The notes below the pieces were generated by a model. The model did no database searches. It was not told the origin of the DNA and worked only from the letters and a program-made list of their open reading frames with translations. A DNA stretch of 64,000 nucleotides from Psychromonas sp. SA13A (GTDB taxonomy: Bacteria; Pseudomonadota; Gammaproteobacteria; Enterobacterales; Psychromonadaceae), in NCBI RefSeq assembly GCF_011378715.1, contig NZ_WTKU01000019.1, positions 1 through 64,000 of the forward strand, in the 5' to 3' direction. Shown piece by piece: positions 39,308-48,861 of this stretch. The position numbers and the translations under genes are program-made. Every line of letters starts with the position of its first letter. The first letter of the stretch is position 1.

Positions 39308-39853
39308 TCATTCTTCAGTTAAATTTTCAAACAATCTATCACAGCCTTTTTTTAATTCGAGTAATTCCTGTAGAGGTAATTTTGCTTTACATAACATCTG
39401 TTCTGGAACGGCTTCAGCTTGTTTTTTTAAGTTGATACCTTGCTCAGTTAAAAATATTTCTCGTACGCGTTCATCGTCTTCACCGCGTTTTCGCATTAAT
39501 ACTTGTTTACTTTCAAGGCGCTTTAATAAAGGTGTTAAGGTACCTGAGTCTAAATGTAATATCTGTCCAAGATCTTTTATATTGATACCGTTATTGCTCC
39601 AAAGCACAATCATCACTAGATACTGAGGATAAGTTAAGTCTAGCGCTTTTAACATCGGTCGATACGCACGAACAATGGCATTAGCTGTGCTGTATAAAGA
39701 GAAACACAGTTGCTTTTCAATGGCTAAGTTAGAACCAGGTTCTACTATTGAACAGTTATTAGCTGAGCAATCATTAGTTGAACTATTACCAACTAAATTA
39801 TTACCAACTTCTTCACCTTCACTCACTTTCAAATCAACCTTATCGTTACTCAT
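39308..39853 (-). CDS. OhrR-type MarR-family redox regulator
   Basis: A ~181-residue MarR regulator. The core (from ~45) begins KQLCFSLYSTANAIVRAYRP, where the Cys is at the place of the peroxide-sensing Cys of OhrR; winged helix LTYPQYLVMIVLW...LDSGTLTPLLKRLE and the DDERVREIFLT wing follow. An N-terminal tail of about 40 residues with two more cysteines (NDCSANNCS) is unusual for OhrR (~150 residues). The ATG at 39853 is preferred to an in-frame TTG two codons upstream. No ohr gene is adjacent; it is divergent from yqhD, with two palindromes between. Confidence 0.85.
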   Translation of the reverse strand: MSNDKVDLKVSEGEEVGNNLVGNSSTNDCSANNCSIVEPGSNLAIEKQLCFSLYSTANAIVRAYRPMLKALDLTYPQYLVMIVLWSNNGINIKDLGQILHLDSGTLTPLLKRLESKQVLMRKRGEDDERVREIFLTEQGINLKKQAEAVPEQMLCKAKLPLQELLELKKGCDRLFENLTEE

Positions 39854-39875
39854 ATTCAATCCGTTAAATAATTAC

Positions 39876-39887
39876 ATTGTGCACAAT
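39876..39887. promoter_or_regulatory. Palindrome 1, candidate operator of the OhrR-type regulator
   Basis: ATTGTGCACAAT, a perfect 12-bp palindrome within ACATTGTGCACAATAT, lying 22 bases upstream of the regulator start, where autorepression would act. Confidence 0.6.
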
Positions 39888-39929
39888 ATACTTGCGTTAT
39901 CGTTTCAATGCGAGATATAATTGCCGCAC

Positions 39930-39953
39930 AATTAAGTTGCGCGCAATTTAATT
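39930..39953. promoter_or_regulatory. Palindrome 2, candidate operator between regulator and yqhD
   Basis: A 24-base palindrome with one mismatched pair (halves AATTAAGTTGCG and CGCAATTTAATT). With palindrome 1, centred about 60 bases away, it shares a TTG...CAA core. MarR-family sites commonly look like this. Confidence 0.6.
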
Positions 39954-40179
39954 AGAGTGATAATTATTTCGATGTGCCATATTTGATCAATATTTGGCCC
40001 ATGTTGTTTCCATATTTGATCAAAATGTAAAGCAGAAGCGTATAGGGCTTTTATGAAAGTCGATTCGATGATATTCAAATATCATGTATTCAAATATTCC
40101 GTTTCAGCAATACAAAATTTTTTTAATAAACGATTGCACTTATTACTTGAGTTCAACAATCGTTTTAGAGGAGTAATAG
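39954..40179. other. yqhD upstream region
   Basis: The rest of the 326-base divergent gap. It holds two imperfect ATATTTGATCA copies (near 39980 and 40013) and two ATTCAAATAT copies (near 40071 and 40088); no gene. The yqhD ribosome-binding site is AGAGGAGTAA. Confidence 0.5.
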
Positions 40180-41331
40180 ATGAACAATTTTAGTTACCAC
40201 AACACGACCGCAATCCATTTTGGTCAAGGTCAAATTGCAGCGATCACTAACAGCATTCCAAAAGACAAAAAAATATTAGTGACCTATGGCGGCGGTTCTA
40301 TCAAAGGTAACGGTGTTTATGATCAAGTTGTTACTGCGCTGGCTGACCATAACTGGGATGAATTCTCAGGTATTGAGCCAAACCCACAATACGATACATT
40401 AATGAAAGCCGTAGAGCGCGTTCGTGCTGAAGGGTTTGATTTCTTATTAGCGGTAGGCGGTGGTTCTGTTGTTGACGGTACTAAATTTATTGCCGCTGCA
40501 GTGAATTTTGAAGGTGAAGAAGCATGGGATATTCTTGCTAAACAAGGCAAAATTGAAAGCGCATTACCATTAGGCTGTATTTTGACACTACCTGCGACGG
40601 GTTCTGAAACGAATTCAGGTGCGGTTGTTACGCGTGGTAAAGAAAAATTAGCATTTGGTAATCCACTTGTACGCCCTCAGTTTGCCGTGCTTGATCCACA
40701 AACTACGTTAAGCCTTTCTGAACGCCAAACATCTAATGGTGTTGTTGATGGTTTTGTTCACGTAATGGAGCAATACCTAACGTACCCAGTTAACGCAAAA
40801 ATTCAAGATCGTTTTGCAGAAGGTATCCTATTAACGTTAGTTGAAGAAGGTCCAAAACTGATTGTTGATTTACAAGATATGGAAGCGCGTACCAATGTAA
40901 TGTGGGCTGCGACTCAAGCATTAAGTGGTTTAATCGGTGTAGGTGTTCCTCAAGATTGGGCAACACACATGATTGGTCACGAATTAACAGGTAACTTTGG
41001 TGTAGACCACGGTCGTAGTTTAACCATCGTTCTACCTGCTATTATGCAAGTATGTCGTGAAGAGAAAAAAGCAAAATTATTACAATACGCAGAGCGTATC
41101 TGGAATATTACAGAAGGTTCTGATGATGCACGTATTGATGCAGCTATCGAGAAAACAAAAGCCTTTTTCTCGGCAATGAAAACACCTGTATCATTAACTG
41201 AAATCGACTTAACTAAAGCAGATATTGATACTGCAATGGCAAGTTTAGAAGCGCATGGAATGACTAAACTTGGTGAAAACGGCACAATAGATTTAGCACG
41301 TTCTCGTCAAATCTTAGAAACAGCACTTTAA
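40180..41331 (+). CDS. yqhD: NADPH-dependent aldehyde reductase YqhD (iron-type alcohol dehydrogenase)
   Basis: A 383-residue group III alcohol dehydrogenase. MNNFSYHNTTAIHFGQG, TYGGGSIKGNGVYDQV, LLAVGGGSVVDGTKFIAAA (NADP site) and the metal-binding GVVDGFVHVMEQY ... ATHMIGHELTG...DHGRSL follow E. coli YqhD closely. It reduces a wide range of short aldehydes, including lipid-peroxidation products. In E. coli it is controlled by the AraC-type YqhC; here an OhrR-type gene is divergent. Own terminator follows. Confidence 0.95.
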   Translation: MNNFSYHNTTAIHFGQGQIAAITNSIPKDKKILVTYGGGSIKGNGVYDQVVTALADHNWDEFSGIEPNPQYDTLMKAVERVRAEGFDFLLAVGGGSVVDGTKFIAAAVNFEGEEAWDILAKQGKIESALPLGCILTLPATGSETNSGAVVTRGKEKLAFGNPLVRPQFAVLDPQTTLSLSERQTSNGVVDGFVHVMEQYLTYPVNAKIQDRFAEGILLTLVEEGPKLIVDLQDMEARTNVMWAATQALSGLIGVGVPQDWATHMIGHELTGNFGVDHGRSLTIVLPAIMQVCREEKKAKLLQYAERIWNITEGSDDARIDAAIEKTKAFFSAMKTPVSLTEIDLTKADIDTAMASLEAHGMTKLGENGTIDLARSRQILETAL

Positions 41332-41417
41332 GTTTTTTGATCGCAAAGTTAGTAATGGCTTAATGTTATTAATTTGTAAGTAGAACAAACTTATCTAACG
41401 ATATGTTAGATGATATA

Positions 41418-41452
41418 AACGCATGTCTAAGCAATTAGACATGCGTTTTTTT
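41418..41452 (+). terminator. yqhD terminator
   Basis: AACGCATGTCTAA (41418-41430) and TTAGACATGCGTT (41435-41447) pair perfectly around GCAA, then a run of T. Confidence 0.93.
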
Positions 41453-41524
41453 GTTTTTAGGTTACCCCCTGTGTCAGACTGGGTTTACTCTTAACCTATT
41501 TCTTTTTTTTATTTTCTTGCCTTT

Positions 41525-41928
41525 AAAATCAAAAGCCGATTAACCACGAAGGCACGAAGGGGAGATAAGGTTAGGTCAAAACCCTTACTATTAACTAATA
41601 TTGTGGGTTTTCTTCGTGTCCTTCGTTCAGTGCAGCGGCTTCGTGGTTGTTTGCCATCTTTTAAAATCAAAAGCCGATTAACCACGAAGGCACGAAGGGT
41701 GAAGAAGGTTAGGTCAAAAGCCTTACTATTAACTAATATTGTAGCTTTTCTTCGTGTCCTTCATGCAGCGCAGCGGCTTCGTGGTTTTTTCTGTTTTTTT
41801 AAAATCAAAAGCCGATTAACCACGAAGACACGAAGGGTGAAGAAGGTTAGGTCAAAACCCTTACTATTATTAACTAATATTGCGAGTTTTCTTCGTGACC
41901 TTTGTACAGCGTAGCGGCTTCGTGGTTA
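41525..41928. repeat. Three tandem 138-bp hairpin-forming repeats
   Basis: Copies begin at 41525, 41663 and 41801, exactly 138 bases apart; the third is ~128 bases and has a 3-base insertion. Each starts AAAATCAAAAGCCGATTAAC and carries outer arms AACCACGAAG ... CTTCGTGGTT, with an inner stem. In copy 1 the inner stem is AAAACCC/GGGTTTT (41578-41584 with 41605-41611); in copy 2 AAAAGC pairs with GCTTTT (41716-41721 with 41744-41749), a compensatory C-G to G-C swap. A 103-codon frame across the array is a by-product of the repeats. No transposase is attached. Confidence 0.92.
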
Positions 41929-42113
41929 CTTGTCGTCTGTGAATGTTTGGCTACTTCTGTGCCAGTGGATTTATAAAAAGCACCAGTAAAAGACCTTGTC
42001 GTAGTTCGAAAATCAAAGGGATCAATATAGCGATCAGTAATGAGTTTTTAGCCAGACAAGGTTTGATCTCATTAAAGGACTTGTGGATTAATATTCACTA
42101 TTCATCATAAGAT

Positions 42114-42184
42114 GAACCGCCCTGTGCGGAGCCGCATGCAGGGTGGTGTGGGAGCTGGAGGTTAGATACCTCCGACTACCCGAT
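42114..42184 (+). mobile_element. Group II intron 3' end (domains V and VI), truncated
   Basis: From 42114 the sequence GAACCGCCCTGTGCGGAGCC onward folds as domain V: CCGCCCTG pairs with CAGGGTGG, a two-base TG bulge, then TGCG-GAGC-CGCA with a tetraloop. It continues GTGTGGGAG, then a domain VI stem GGAGGT ... TACCTCC and the 3' end CTACCCGAT. This order is typical of bacterial group II introns of the LtrA type. No reverse-transcriptase gene or domains I-III are found upstream, so only the tail remains. The neighbouring 41960-42113 bases are not recognisable. Confidence 0.8.
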
Positions 42185-42219
42185 TATGTGTTGCTAAGTT
42201 CCGTAGCCAAAGTAGATCT

Positions 42220-42951
42220 CTAATATAACTTTTCGAAGTCAAACTTAACCTTAGTTACTTCAAATAAATCACACTGAACAACTTCCGCATCATTTAAATT
42301 GAAAAGAACATAATTGCGCCCTTTAGCTATAGAGCTTTTGTAAATGATCCCATCATATCCTTTCGATTTGATAAGCTCCGATATTATTTGTGTCGGTACA
42401 TATTCTGATTTGGAATCAGATTTCGCCACAGGCCAAGAAAAAGCAAAGTCCATAGCAGCCCATACTGCCTTTATTATTTCGTCAGCAGAAGGCTCATTGA
42501 AGAAAAAGTATGGGAACTGTTCGGAATCTGATGACTCTGAAAAATCTATAAATTTGAGCTCTCTTACCAGCTTCAATTTCCCGAGACTCACAACTAAACT
42601 AGGCCAAGGCCTAATTTCATGTATTGCTGTCTCAGCATCTGCTGCAACATATAAACAGGGAATCCCTTTAGTGTTTGCTCGTCCATCAGATGAATGTTCT
42701 GCATCAGGCTTCATTCGCTTAAATGTGTATGGAACACGCTCATCAATGTGGAAATCTGGTGAAGCCACATTGTGTGACCCAGCCTGTGCGCGCCATACAA
42801 TAGTTCCAGCACTTAGTTTTCTTACTTTGGTTTTGCATGTATCTAAGATTGAAGCTAAAAACTCTCGGGAATCATTATCAAGTGGATCTTGAGGCCTAGC
42901 TGATGTTTTACTAGCAAATCCCGAGTAGCTCAGCCAAGATTTAAAGCTCAT
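42220..42951 (-). CDS. RES-domain protein (putative NAD+ phosphorylase / ADP-ribosyltransferase-fold toxin)
   Basis: A ~243-residue protein starting at ATG 42951, preceded by a strong TTAGGAG site; an upstream in-frame start at 43008 lacks one. The N-terminal ~45 residues are not recognised. The RES domain follows: conserved Arg in IVWRAQAG (~residue 50), ADAETAIHEIRPWPS with the Glu, and GYDGIIYKSSIAKGRNYVLF with the Ser near 210. RES toxins degrade NAD+. Here no Xre/MbcA-type antitoxin gene lies beside it, and the 3' end abuts an intron remnant. The gene is intact. Confidence 0.82.
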   Translation of the reverse strand: MSFKSWLSYSGFASKTSARPQDPLDNDSREFLASILDTCKTKVRKLSAGTIVWRAQAGSHNVASPDFHIDERVPYTFKRMKPDAEHSSDGRANTKGIPCLYVAADAETAIHEIRPWPSLVVSLGKLKLVRELKFIDFSESSDSEQFPYFFFNEPSADEIIKAVWAAMDFAFSWPVAKSDSKSEYVPTQIISELIKSKGYDGIIYKSSIAKGRNYVLFNLNDAEVVQCDLFEVTKVKFDFEKLY

Positions 42952-43246
42952 ATTGACTCCTAAATTAACAGCAACGCATAACAGCTTTATTAACTCACAA
43001 AATGTCATTTTAACGGTGGAAATTCGACAATAGTTAATGATGAAAATATTATCACTTTACGTTGGTTTATCTACAAAACAAAGAGGTATAGTCGACTTGT
43101 GAAGTTTTAATCATCTAAAAGCGTAGGGCATTGTAATATTTATAGTGCAAATACTGCAGGTGAGATATATATGAACTTATTGATTATTTGAAAACATCAA
43201 CTCAAATAAAGTCAGGTGAATCTAACACTTCAAATTACAGACATAA
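42952..43246. other. Upstream region of the RES gene
   Basis: About 300 bases with no supported gene; in particular no small antitoxin frame on either strand. Confidence 0.5.
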
Positions 43247-43270
43247 AAAAACCTAGCAGTGCTAGGTTTT
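43244..43270 (-). terminator. ssb terminator
   Basis: AAAACCTAGC (43248-43257) and GCTAGGTTTT (43261-43270) with a 3-base loop; the minus strand continues into T residues. Confidence 0.85.
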
Positions 43271-43316
43271 TACTATTCGACAATTTAACAAATCATCTTA
43301 AAAAGATAACTCAACC

Positions 43317-43973
43317 CTAGAAAGGAATATCGTCATCAAAATCCATTGATGGCTCGTTAAACGCTGCAGGTGCTTGTTTTGGCTGCGCTGGTGCTGCCGC
43401 TGGAGCAGGGCGTTGTGCTGCAGGAGCCTGTTGCGGAGCAGGTTGTGAAGGTTGCGGCGCTTGTTGAGGCTGATAAGCTGGTGCCATTCTAGGCGCTGCT
43501 TGTTGTGCTGGTGGCTGTTGTGGTGCATTACCCCAAGATTGTGCTGGTGCAGCTTGTTGTTGTGGTGCGTTTTGGTAACCACTTGGTTGCTGCTGTCCGC
43601 CTTGGTATGGCTGACCTTGACCTGCGTTTTGAGAGCGAGCATCTAACATTTGGATATCATTAGCAATGATTTCAGTCTTGTAACGATCTTGACCGTCTTG
43701 ACCTTGCCACTTGTTAGTTTGTAATTTACCTTCAACGTAAACTTTTGCACCTTTTTTCAGATACTGGCCGACCATTTCGCCGAATTTACCGAATACAACA
43801 ATATTGTGCCATTCAGATTTATTTTCGTATTCACCTGTTTGTTTGTTTTTCCAGCTTTCAGTGGTTGCGATTGAAAAGTTTGCCACTGCGCCACCATTTT
43901 GGGTGTAACGCATTTCTGGATCTTTACCTAGGTTACCTACTAGGACTACTTTGTTTACACTACGGTTAAACAT
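43317..43973 (-). CDS. ssb: Single-stranded DNA-binding protein
   Basis: A 218-residue SSB. OB fold 1-110 ([51 protein letters not shown]), then a long linker of Gln, Pro, Ala and Gly (~115-205) and the acidic interaction tip MDFDDDIPF that recruits repair and replication partners. E. coli SSB is 178 residues; the extra length is in the linker. In related genomes uvrA and an MFS gene lie upstream; here only a fragment of the MFS gene remains. Confidence 0.98.
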   Translation of the reverse strand: MFNRSVNKVVLVGNLGKDPEMRYTQNGGAVANFSIATTESWKNKQTGEYENKSEWHNIVVFGKFGEMVGQYLKKGAKVYVEGKLQTNKWQGQDGQDRYKTEIIANDIQMLDARSQNAGQGQPYQGGQQQPSGYQNAPQQQAAPAQSWGNAPQQPPAQQAAPRMAPAYQPQQAPQPSQPAPQQAPAAQRPAPAAAPAQPKQAPAAFNEPSMDFDDDIPF

Positions 43974-44216
43974 GTTTTTTGCTCCGCTATTTCGACTTAT
44001 TTATGTAAAATATTTGATTGTAATAGTGATTTAACTATTACCTAAAATGTATTGCGCTTGTTGTCGTTGAAAACGCTGTGTATTCGCTTTGATACAAATT
44101 GCCTATTTACTTCTATATAAACAATCTGCTCTTTTGCAATAACAACAACTTCTAACGCGCTCTCTAATGCTAGCAATCGCTAATGAGTATATTGGCTTGT
44201 TGTTGATCTTTTATAC

Positions 44217-44577
44217 TTAATGTAAATATAAAAGTGCAAACGTAAAAGTACCAATTTTGCTCGTGTCATGGATGTTACAAATGCCAATAGACAGTATAAA
44301 CCAGACAATCATTAACCCTGTTAAGCATAAAAATAAGCCACTACTAGCAGCTAGTTTATAGGATAACCCACCCATAATACCACCGAAAAATTCACCTGAA
44401 AATTGATATGTGCTGTAGATCCCCATAGCACTGCCTTTGCTGACTGAAGAAGTTTGTATTGGAAGAAAGATTGCTAAAGACGTTTCTAAAAAGTTAAAGC
44501 TTATAAAAACAGTAACGTAACTAAAAGCATTAAAATTTACCTGTGTAGAGAGTGCTATTACAAGTAGTTTTGAATGT
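44217..44577 (-). pseudogene. Remnant of an MFS transporter gene upstream of ssb
   Basis: A continuous minus-strand frame of about 120 codons begins after a stop near 44577 and lacks the first eight or so membrane segments of an MFS protein. It includes FNFLETSLAIFLPIQTSSVS then KGSAMGIYSTYQFSGEFFGG, the segment typical of YajR-type transporters after the central loop, and ends with two more membrane helices. No good start codon with ribosome-binding site is upstream. In Vibrio and Shewanella an intact MFS gene often sits next to ssb, so this is a decayed orthologue. Confidence 0.8.
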
Positions 44578-44779
44578 TATTAATAATATTGAAAACAGAT
44601 GAAAATGTTTGTTTTTCTGCTTTTTACTTAACTTTTGCTTAAACATACTAGTTTATAAAACAAGGAGAGAGCGAAGTAGAGTAATGATAGGTAGTTAATT
44701 TTCGGTTATCTTTTTTAGCGCAATAGAATGCGAAACTCTTTATACTACGGCAGTCATTTTTTATTTTTTTGGAGTTTTT
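44578..44779. other. Promoter region of rlmJ
   Basis: No gene. TTATACT near 44738 is a plausible -10 element for rlmJ, about 40 bases before the start. The 240 bases between 43974 and 44216 are likewise empty apart from the ssb promoter. Confidence 0.45.
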
Positions 44780-45622
44780 GTGCTGAGTTATCGCCATTCA
44801 TACCATGCTGGGAATTTTGCAGATGTTTTAAAGCATACTGTATTAACTTCTATCCTTGATTACTTATTACAAAAAGACAAAGCTTTTTGTTATTTAGATA
44901 CACACTCTGGTTGTGGCGCTTATCAATTAGACTCTGCGCAATCGTTAAAAACTGGTGAGTTTAATAATGGTATCGGTGCATTGTGGAACTTAACTAATTT
45001 ACCGGTTCCCGTGGCACGTTATTTAGATCAAGTGAAAGCATTTAATGGGGAAGGGGCGTTATTGTCTTATCCTGGTTCTCCGATGATTTGTAACCAAATG
45101 CGTCGTGACGAAGACCGTATGTTCTTATTTGAATTACATCCGAATGAGTTTACTAATATGCGCGGCAACTTCTCTGGCGATCGCAGCATTAAAATGGCGA
45201 ATAGTGATGGTTTACAAGGACTGATTGCTAATATGCCACCTAAAGAGCGCCGTGGTTTGGTATTAATTGATCCTTCCTATGAGATTAAAACCGAATATGA
45301 TGAAGTGGTTGAAAAGCTAATTGCTGCACATCGTCGTTTTGCAACGGGGACTTATGCATTATGGTACCCAGTAGTGAAGCGACAATTAATTTCAAAAATG
45401 GAAAGATCCTTAAAAGCGTCAGGTATTCAAAATATTCAACTCTATGAATTGGCGATTGAAGCGGATAAAGAAGAGAGAGGCATGACCTCTAGTGGCATGA
45501 TTGTAATTAATCCACCTTGGACGTTACAAAAAGAGATGCAACATAGTTTACCGTTTTTAGCGGAAACACTAGGCATTAACGGTGAAGGTTTTTACCGTAT
45601 TGAAACGTTAGTCGCTGAGTAA
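44780..45622 (+). CDS. rlmJ: 23S rRNA (adenine-2030-N6)-methyltransferase
   Basis: A 280-residue enzyme starting at GTG (44780) with GGAG eight bases upstream; no closer ATG fits. LSYRHSYHAGNFADVLKHTVL at the N-terminus, YLDTHSGCGAYQL (SAM site) and the catalytic motif LVLIDPSYE near residue 165 match E. coli RlmJ. It methylates A2030 in 23S rRNA. Confidence 0.96.
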   Translation: MLSYRHSYHAGNFADVLKHTVLTSILDYLLQKDKAFCYLDTHSGCGAYQLDSAQSLKTGEFNNGIGALWNLTNLPVPVARYLDQVKAFNGEGALLSYPGSPMICNQMRRDEDRMFLFELHPNEFTNMRGNFSGDRSIKMANSDGLQGLIANMPPKERRGLVLIDPSYEIKTEYDEVVEKLIAAHRRFATGTYALWYPVVKRQLISKMERSLKASGIQNIQLYELAIEADKEERGMTSSGMIVINPPWTLQKEMQHSLPFLAETLGINGEGFYRIETLVAE

Positions 45623-45628
45623 GCACTT

Positions 45629-45656
45629 ATTGGTTACCGATGGGTAACCAATACTT
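45629..45656 (+). terminator. rlmJ terminator
   Basis: ATTGGTTACC (45629-45638) and GGTAACCAAT (45643-45652) around GATG, followed by ACTTTT. Confidence 0.75.
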
Positions 45657-46192
45657 TTCACCTTCGAATTAAATTATTCAAGGTTATTTTTACCTGCATT
45701 TATTTGCGGCGTAAATAAATATAATAAAGTTGTATATTTGGGGGACGGAGGCTGTAACGAGTCATTTATACCTCTATCATCCTGCGATAGCATCAAAAAA
45801 TAGCGGCTCTTTTTCTATAGTGCTAGATAATCCTTCGATAACCTACAAATCTTTCTTATTAAAAACCTATTAAAAGCAATGTTTTATCTTTTCATTAACA
45901 TTGATAGAAATGATTGTTCTGATGCTGATAAATAAGCTTGTTTAAAGCTTACTTTAATGAAAAAAGAGCCGTGCAGGTATAATCTAAATCCTATAAACGG
46001 CAAGTTCGCAGGTTTGCTTATTCGGAACGGGTATATTAATGACTAAATTATTGTCAACACTCTATTTATCCCTACTTTCACCCACACCATCAGCATGATA
46101 TATTAGCCTCCATTTATTTTTTCATCTATTTAGCCCTTAAAGACTCACTTTTTTAAGAATACCTAAATTGACACTTTTACATGGAATAAGTC
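45657..46192. other. Long upstream region of alaS
   Basis: About 535 bases without a gene. CGGCTCTTTTT at 45804-45814 is complementary to AAAAAGAGCCG at 45961-45971, framing 146 bases; this could be a structured transcript or chance. The alaS promoter and leader are at the right end. Confidence 0.5.
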
Positions 46193-48820
46193 ATGACTAA
46201 ATCGACCGCTGATATTCGCCAAGGATTTATGGATTTCTTTGGTAAGAAAGGGCATCAAACCGTGAGCAGTAGTTCTCTCGTCCCTGATAATGACCCTACT
46301 TTGTTATTTACTAATGCAGGTATGAATCAATTTAAAGATACCTTTTTAGGCACTGAAAAAAGAGCTTATACTCGCGCAACGTCAAGCCAACGTTGTGTTC
46401 GTGCTGGTGGTAAACACAACGATCTAGATAACGTTGGTTACACTGCTCGTCACCATACTTTTTTTGAAATGTTGGGTAACTTCAGTTTTGGTGATTACTT
46501 TAAAGAAGATGCCATTGGTTTTGCGTGGGAATACTTAACTGACGTTTTGAAAATACCAAAAGAAAAGTTACTTGTTACTGTTTATGAAAGTGATGACGAA
46601 GCATTTTCATTATGGGCGAATAAAATCGGTGTACCAGAAGACAAAATAATTCGCATTGGTGATAAATCACCTGATAAAAAATATGAGTCTGATAACTTTT
46701 GGTCAATGGGCGATACTGGACCTTGTGGTCCATGTTCTGAAATTTTCTACGATCACGGTGAACACATTTGGGGTGGTCCTCCAGGAACTCCTGAAGAAGA
46801 TGGCGACCGTTTCATTGAAATCTGGAATATCGTTTTCATGCAATTTAACCGTAGTGCTGACGGTACAATGGAAAACCTACCTAATCCATCTATTGATACG
46901 GGTATGGGCTTAGAGCGTATCTCTGCGATTATTCAAAACGGTCATTCAAACTATGATATCGATCTATTCCAAGGCTTGATCCAAAAAGTAGCGGATGTAA
47001 CCGGCGCAGAAGATTTACAAGATAAATCATTACGTGTTGTTGCCGACCATATTCGTTCATGTGGTTTCTTGATCTGCGATGGTGTGATGCCGTCTAACGA
47101 AGGACGTGGTTATGTATTACGTCGTATTATTCGTCGCGCAGTTCGCCACGGTCATAAATTAGGTGCGAAAGAAGTATTCTTTTACCGTATTTATGAAGAG
47201 CTAGTTAAACAGATGGGCGATGCTTACCCTGAACTAGGTCAGCAACAAGAGTTCGTTGAAAAAATCTTACGTTTAGAGGAAGAGCAGTTTGGTAAAACAC
47301 TAGAGCGTGGTTTACAAATTCTAGATAATGAATTAGATGCTTTGCAGGGATCTATTATTCCTGGTGATGTTGTTTTCAAACTTTACGATACTTATGGTTT
47401 CCCTGCTGATTTAACCGCAGATATTGCGCGTGAGCGAGAGCTAACTATCGACCAAGATGGGTTTGACTCTGCAATGGCTGAGCAACGTAAACGTGCTCAA
47501 GCAGCAAATAACTTCGGTAAAGATTATAACGACGTATTAAAAATTGAAGACAAAACTGAGTTTATTGGTTACCAAACGCTAACAGGCACTTCTACCGTGA
47601 CAGCCTTGATCAAAGAAGGTCAGTTTGTTGATAGTTTAGTAGAAGGTGACAACGCACAAATAGTGCTAGCTGAAACTCCATTTTATGCGGAGTCAGGCGG
47701 TCAAGTTGGTGATGCAGGTGTGCTTAAGTTGAGCAATGGTATTTTTGTTGTAACTGATACTAAAAAATCTGCTGATGCTTTCTTACATATTGGTTATGTG
47801 AGTATGGGCTCTATCAAAGCGAATGAGTCTGTTGAAGCTGAAGTCGATGCTGAACGTCGTAAATCAATTGCATTACACCATTCTGCAACGCATTTATTAC
47901 ATGAAGCGTTACGCCAAACGTTAGGTGAGCATGTGACTCAAAAAGGGTCGTTATGTGATGCTGAGAAGTTACGTTTTGATTTCTCTCACTTTGAGGCAGT
48001 ATCTGCTGAAGCACTTAATAAAGTGACATACATTGTTAACCAAGCAATTCGTAACAACTATGAAGTTGTGACTAAATTGATGGATATCGAAGAAGCTAAG
48101 AACCAAGGTGCAATGGCATTATTTGGTGAGAAATATGGCGATATGGTACGTGTTGTACAAATGGGCGATTTCTCTACTGAATTATGTGGCGGTACGCATG
48201 TACAACGTACGGGCGATATGGGGTTATTTATCATTACTTCTGAAGCAGGAACTGCTGCAGGTGTTCGTCGTATTGAAGCGGCTGCGGGTGATGCTGCTGG
48301 CAATGTATTGCAAAACCTGCGTGAGCAATTCAACAAAGCCTGTGATTTAGTCAAAGGTGATTCATTCACTCTAGGTGAAAAAATTCTACAAACACTGGAC
48401 CGTAATAAAGTGCTTGAGAAAGAATTAGCACAACTTAAAGCTAAAGTAGCAAGTGAAGCGGGCTCAAATCTGACTGAGCAAGCAATTGATATCAATGGCG
48501 TTAAAGTTGTTGTTGCTTATATGGAAGGTATTGACCCTAAAACATTACGCGACAGTGTTGACGAAATGAAAAACAAACTACAATCAGGCATCGTGGTGTT
48601 AGCGACAACAGTCGGTGATGACAAAGTTAGTTTGATTGCAGGTGTGACTAAAGATTTAACTAACAAAGTCAAAGCGGGTGAGTTGGTTAATGTTGTTGCC
48701 ATTCCTGTTGGTGGTAAAGGCGGCGGTCGCCCTGATATGGCGATGGCTGGAGGAAATAATCCTGCTGCATTAAAAGATGCACTGGCACTAGTAGAACCTT
48801 GGTTAATTGAACGTTTATAA
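46193..48820 (+). CDS. alaS: Alanyl-tRNA synthetase
   Basis: An 875-residue class II synthetase: aminoacylation core ([43 protein letters not shown]), tRNA-recognition domain, editing domain with the zinc ligands [12 protein letters not shown] and CGGTHVQ near 565 and 665, and the C-Ala domain ending [11 protein letters not shown]. It charges tRNA-Ala and hydrolyses mischarged Ser/Gly-tRNA-Ala. First of alaS-lysC-csrA, as in Vibrio and Shewanella. Confidence 0.99.
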   Translation: MTKSTADIRQGFMDFFGKKGHQTVSSSSLVPDNDPTLLFTNAGMNQFKDTFLGTEKRAYTRATSSQRCVRAGGKHNDLDNVGYTARHHTFFEMLGNFSFGDYFKEDAIGFAWEYLTDVLKIPKEKLLVTVYESDDEAFSLWANKIGVPEDKIIRIGDKSPDKKYESDNFWSMGDTGPCGPCSEIFYDHGEHIWGGPPGTPEEDGDRFIEIWNIVFMQFNRSADGTMENLPNPSIDTGMGLERISAIIQNGHSNYDIDLFQGLIQKVADVTGAEDLQDKSLRVVADHIRSCGFLICDGVMPSNEGRGYVLRRIIRRAVRHGHKLGAKEVFFYRIYEELVKQMGDAYPELGQQQEFVEKILRLEEEQFGKTLERGLQILDNELDALQGSIIPGDVVFKLYDTYGFPADLTADIARERELTIDQDGFDSAMAEQRKRAQAANNFGKDYNDVLKIEDKTEFIGYQTLTGTSTVTALIKEGQFVDSLVEGDNAQIVLAETPFYAESGGQVGDAGVLKLSNGIFVVTDTKKSADAFLHIGYVSMGSIKANESVEAEVDAERRKSIALHHSATHLLHEALRQTLGEHVTQKGSLCDAEKLRFDFSHFEAVSAEALNKVTYIVNQAIRNNYEVVTKLMDIEEAKNQGAMALFGEKYGDMVRVVQMGDFSTELCGGTHVQRTGDMGLFIITSEAGTAAGVRRIEAAAGDAAGNVLQNLREQFNKACDLVKGDSFTLGEKILQTLDRNKVLEKELAQLKAKVASEAGSNLTEQAIDINGVKVVVAYMEGIDPKTLRDSVDEMKNKLQSGIVVLATTVGDDKVSLIAGVTKDLTNKVKAGELVNVVAIPVGGKGGGRPDMAMAGGNNPAALKDALALVEPWLIERL

Positions 48821-48861
48821 TAATTAAGAGTCTATACCCAACTGTATAGCAAGGAATAAAG

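Noticed and set aside
41603-41914. 103-codon frame within the 138-bp repeats
   Set aside because: Its internal protein repeats only mirror the DNA repeats; no ribosome-binding site and no coding bias.
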